Shown: piece after piece, positions 5,887-7,102 of the stretch | Layout of the letters: each line of letters opens with the position of its first letter | How positions within the stretch are numbered: the first letter of the stretch is position 1 | Assembly (NCBI GenBank): GCA_003158355.1 | Contig: PMIV01000158.1 | Span: 1 to 7,102 of the forward strand | From: Anaerolineaceae bacterium | Lineage (GTDB): Bacteria > Chloroflexota > Anaerolineae > Anaerolineales > Anaerolineaceae | Direction: 5' to 3' | DNA: 7,102 nt | Notes under the pieces: model-generated | Databases searched by the model: none | Seen by the model: only the letters and a program-made list of their open reading frames with translations | Told to the model about the DNA's origin: nothing | Program-made: the position numbers and the translations under genes

Positions 5887-6940
5887 AAAGTCTGCAGAAA
5901 CTAAAAAAGATAGCTCCTCCCGGATTGCTACTTCAGGTCAAGACCTGGTGGAAGTTAAGAACCTGGTCAAACATTTTCCGGTTTCAACCGGCTTGATTGC
6001 TTCCCTGGTTAATCGAGGCAATATTCCTTCAGTAAAAGCGGTGGATGGCGTTAGTTTCACCATTCGCCGGGGAGAGGTTTTCGGCCTGGCAGGCGAGAGC
6101 GGTTCCGGAAAATCCACCATCGGCCGCCTTGTCTTACGATTGTACGAAGTTACCTCTGGCCAGGTGATATTCGATGGCATTGATCTTAAAACCCTTTCTG
6201 CCGAAAACATGCGCCGTATGCGCTCACGTATGCAGATCGTTTTTCAGGATCCTTTAGCTTCACTCAATCCGCGTATGACGCTGGGGCAAGCCATTGAGGA
6301 CCCGGCACAGATCCACATGCCGGAACTTTCTTCTGACGAACGCCACCAACGGGTGTTGAATATTCTGCACGCAGTTGGCATGAACCCACCGGAATCTTTT
6401 TATAACCTCTATCCGCATCAGATCTCTGGTGGACAGCGCCAGCGTATAGTCTTGGCACGTGCTCTCATCACTCATCCGGAACTTATTATTGCCGATGAAC
6501 CGATCGCCATGGCGGATGTTTCTGTCCGTTCCATCTTGTTGGACTTGATGATGAAGATGAAGAAAGAGTTTGATCTCACCTACCTCTTCATCACTCATGA
6601 TCTGGCTACTGCCAAGTACGTGTGTGATCGCATTGGTATCCTTTATCTGGGAAAAATGTGTGAAATGGGCGATCTGCACGAGGTTTATGATCATCCCCTG
6701 CACCCATACACCCAGGCATTGATGGCTGCTGTTCCCGTTCCAGACCCGCTGCAGCGCCGCACAACCAAGATGCCCGAAGGTGAGATCCCTAATCCTATCA
6801 ACCCGCCCAGCGGCTGCCGTTTCCATCCGCGCTGCCCGTTGGCTAAAGAGATTTGCAGCCAGGAAGAACCGGTGATGCGTGAGCTCCGCCCGGGGCATAC
6901 CGTGGCCTGCCACTTTGCCGAGCAATTCCTGCCGAAATAG
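5879..6940 (+). CDS. Dpp/Opp-type ABC transporter ATP-binding protein, DppF-like
   Basis: This 353-residue ATPase is the second energising subunit. Residues 1-20 are a charged, Ser-rich N-terminal extension. Walker A is GESGSGKST (72-80), the Q-loop is Q123 in [14 protein letters not shown], the signature is ISGGQRQR (182-189), Walker B is LIIADEPI (202-209) with E207, and the H-loop is H240. The D-loop region reads [10 protein letters not shown] where most relatives have SALDVSV-type residues. D213 is kept, but the preceding leucine is alanine. A Cys set C313, C319, C326 and C344 in GCRFHPRCP...IC...AC repeats that of the upstream ATPase, so both subunits could hold an iron-sulfur cluster. 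The start is supported by AGAAGG just upstream of the ATG inside the preceding gene (8-base overlap). This is the last gene before the terminator. The order D then F follows the normal dpp arrangement. Confidence 0.95.
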   Translation: MARKSAETKKDSSSRIATSGQDLVEVKNLVKHFPVSTGLIASLVNRGNIPSVKAVDGVSFTIRRGEVFGLAGESGSGKSTIGRLVLRLYEVTSGQVIFDGIDLKTLSAENMRRMRSRMQIVFQDPLASLNPRMTLGQAIEDPAQIHMPELSSDERHQRVLNILHAVGMNPPESFYNLYPHQISGGQRQRIVLARALITHPELIIADEPIAMADVSVRSILLDLMMKMKKEFDLTYLFITHDLATAKYVCDRIGILYLGKMCEMGDLHEVYDHPLHPYTQALMAAVPVPDPLQRRTTKMPEGEIPNPINPPSGCRFHPRCPLAKEICSQEEPVMRELRPGHTVACHFAEQFLPK

Positions 6941-6961
6941 TTTCTTACGGATAGAAAGCAA

Positions 6962-6997
6962 AACCGGAACTCGTTTCTTGAGTTCCGGTTATTTTTT
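6962..6997 (+). terminator. Rho-independent terminator of the transporter operon
   Basis: AACCGGAACTC (6962-6972) pairs perfectly with GAGTTCCGGTT (6980-6990) in an 11-bp stem with a 7-base loop, followed by one A and six T's (6992-6997). It starts 21 bases after the last stop codon of the operon. Four A's precede the left arm (6960-6963, the last two pairing in the stem), so weak function for leftward transcription is possible. Confidence 0.93.
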
Positions 6998-7102
6998 AAT
7001 TAAAAAGTGACTAATTGGAGCAAACGCCGCGGCCGTTCGATTTATTTATTTTGACCGGTAGCCCCATAATTCAATGGTCGTGCTTGTGTAATTGCGCAGC
7101 AT
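6998..7102. other. 3' flank; possible C-terminal end of a convergent gene on the minus strand
   Basis: No complete gene is visible in this stretch. On the minus strand a frame open from the window edge ends at a TAA (7048-7046) and would code LRNYTSTTIELWGYRSK at its C-terminus. A second minus frame is also open from the edge, ends one codon further in the same AT-rich tail, and codes ...TQARPLNYGATGQNK. One of these could be the end of a gene converging on the operon terminator. The stretch is too short to choose or to name a family. A GCCGCGGC palindrome lies at 7026-7033. Confidence 0.2.

Noticed and set aside
6260..6961. 233-codon open frame antisense to the second ATPase gene
   Set aside because: It lies wholly opposite a gene with complete ABC ATPase motifs and runs into the operon terminator. 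Its translation shows no coherent domain and is rich in His/Arg/Gln, as expected of a shadow frame.
1..7102. CRISPR array, insertion sequence, tRNA or phage features
   Set aside because: No regularly spaced direct repeats, transposase-like frames, terminal inverted repeats or cloverleaf structures were found on reading both strands.

Overview
This window holds one complete five-gene ABC importer operon of the dipeptide/oligopeptide (Dpp/Opp) type on the + strand (710-6940). It is flanked on the left by the 5' part of a divergently transcribed ECF-type sigma factor gene (1-328, minus strand), which runs off the window edge. Coding sequence is of moderate GC. The main lipoprotein has an Ala/Thr/Pro-rich linker after the lipobox. 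These traits, with the style of the Dpp-type proteins, resemble Chloroflexota (Anaerolineae-like) genomes. That placement is an inference from style, not from a marker gene.

Layout: (1) 1-328 minus, ECF sigma factor region 2, partial. (2) 329-709, an AT-rich 381-bp divergent regulatory region with several inverted repeats and, about 60 nt before the first start codon, a hairpin followed by seven T's that looks like an intrinsic terminator inside the operon leader. (3) 710-2437, family 5 solute-binding lipoprotein. (4) 2438-2511, a spacer with a near-perfect 13-bp hairpin capped by a GAAA tetraloop and no T-tract. (5) 2512-3609 and 3611-4888, the two membrane permeases. (6) 4888-5886 and 5879-6940, the two ATPases. 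The last four genes are tightly coupled (1-nt gap, 1-nt overlap, 8-nt overlap). (7) 6962-6997, a strong intrinsic terminator. (8) A short 3' flank that may contain the end of a convergent gene.

How the genes work together: the lipoprotein captures the solute outside the membrane and hands it to the DppB/DppC-like permease pair, and the DppD/DppF-like ATPases drive import. The substrate could be peptides, but family 5 binding proteins also serve oligosaccharides, nickel and other solutes, so it is left open. The leader terminator and the spacer hairpin suggest control of operon read-through and of the ratio of binding protein to membrane complex.

The most unusual feature is in the DppC-like permease. 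It carries about 110 extra residues in the loop between its first membrane helix and the conserved transporter core. That insert reads like the hinge plus second lobe of a family 3 (amino-acid type) solute-binding protein, without the first lobe. A second oddity is an extra N-terminal membrane helix on the DppB-like permease.
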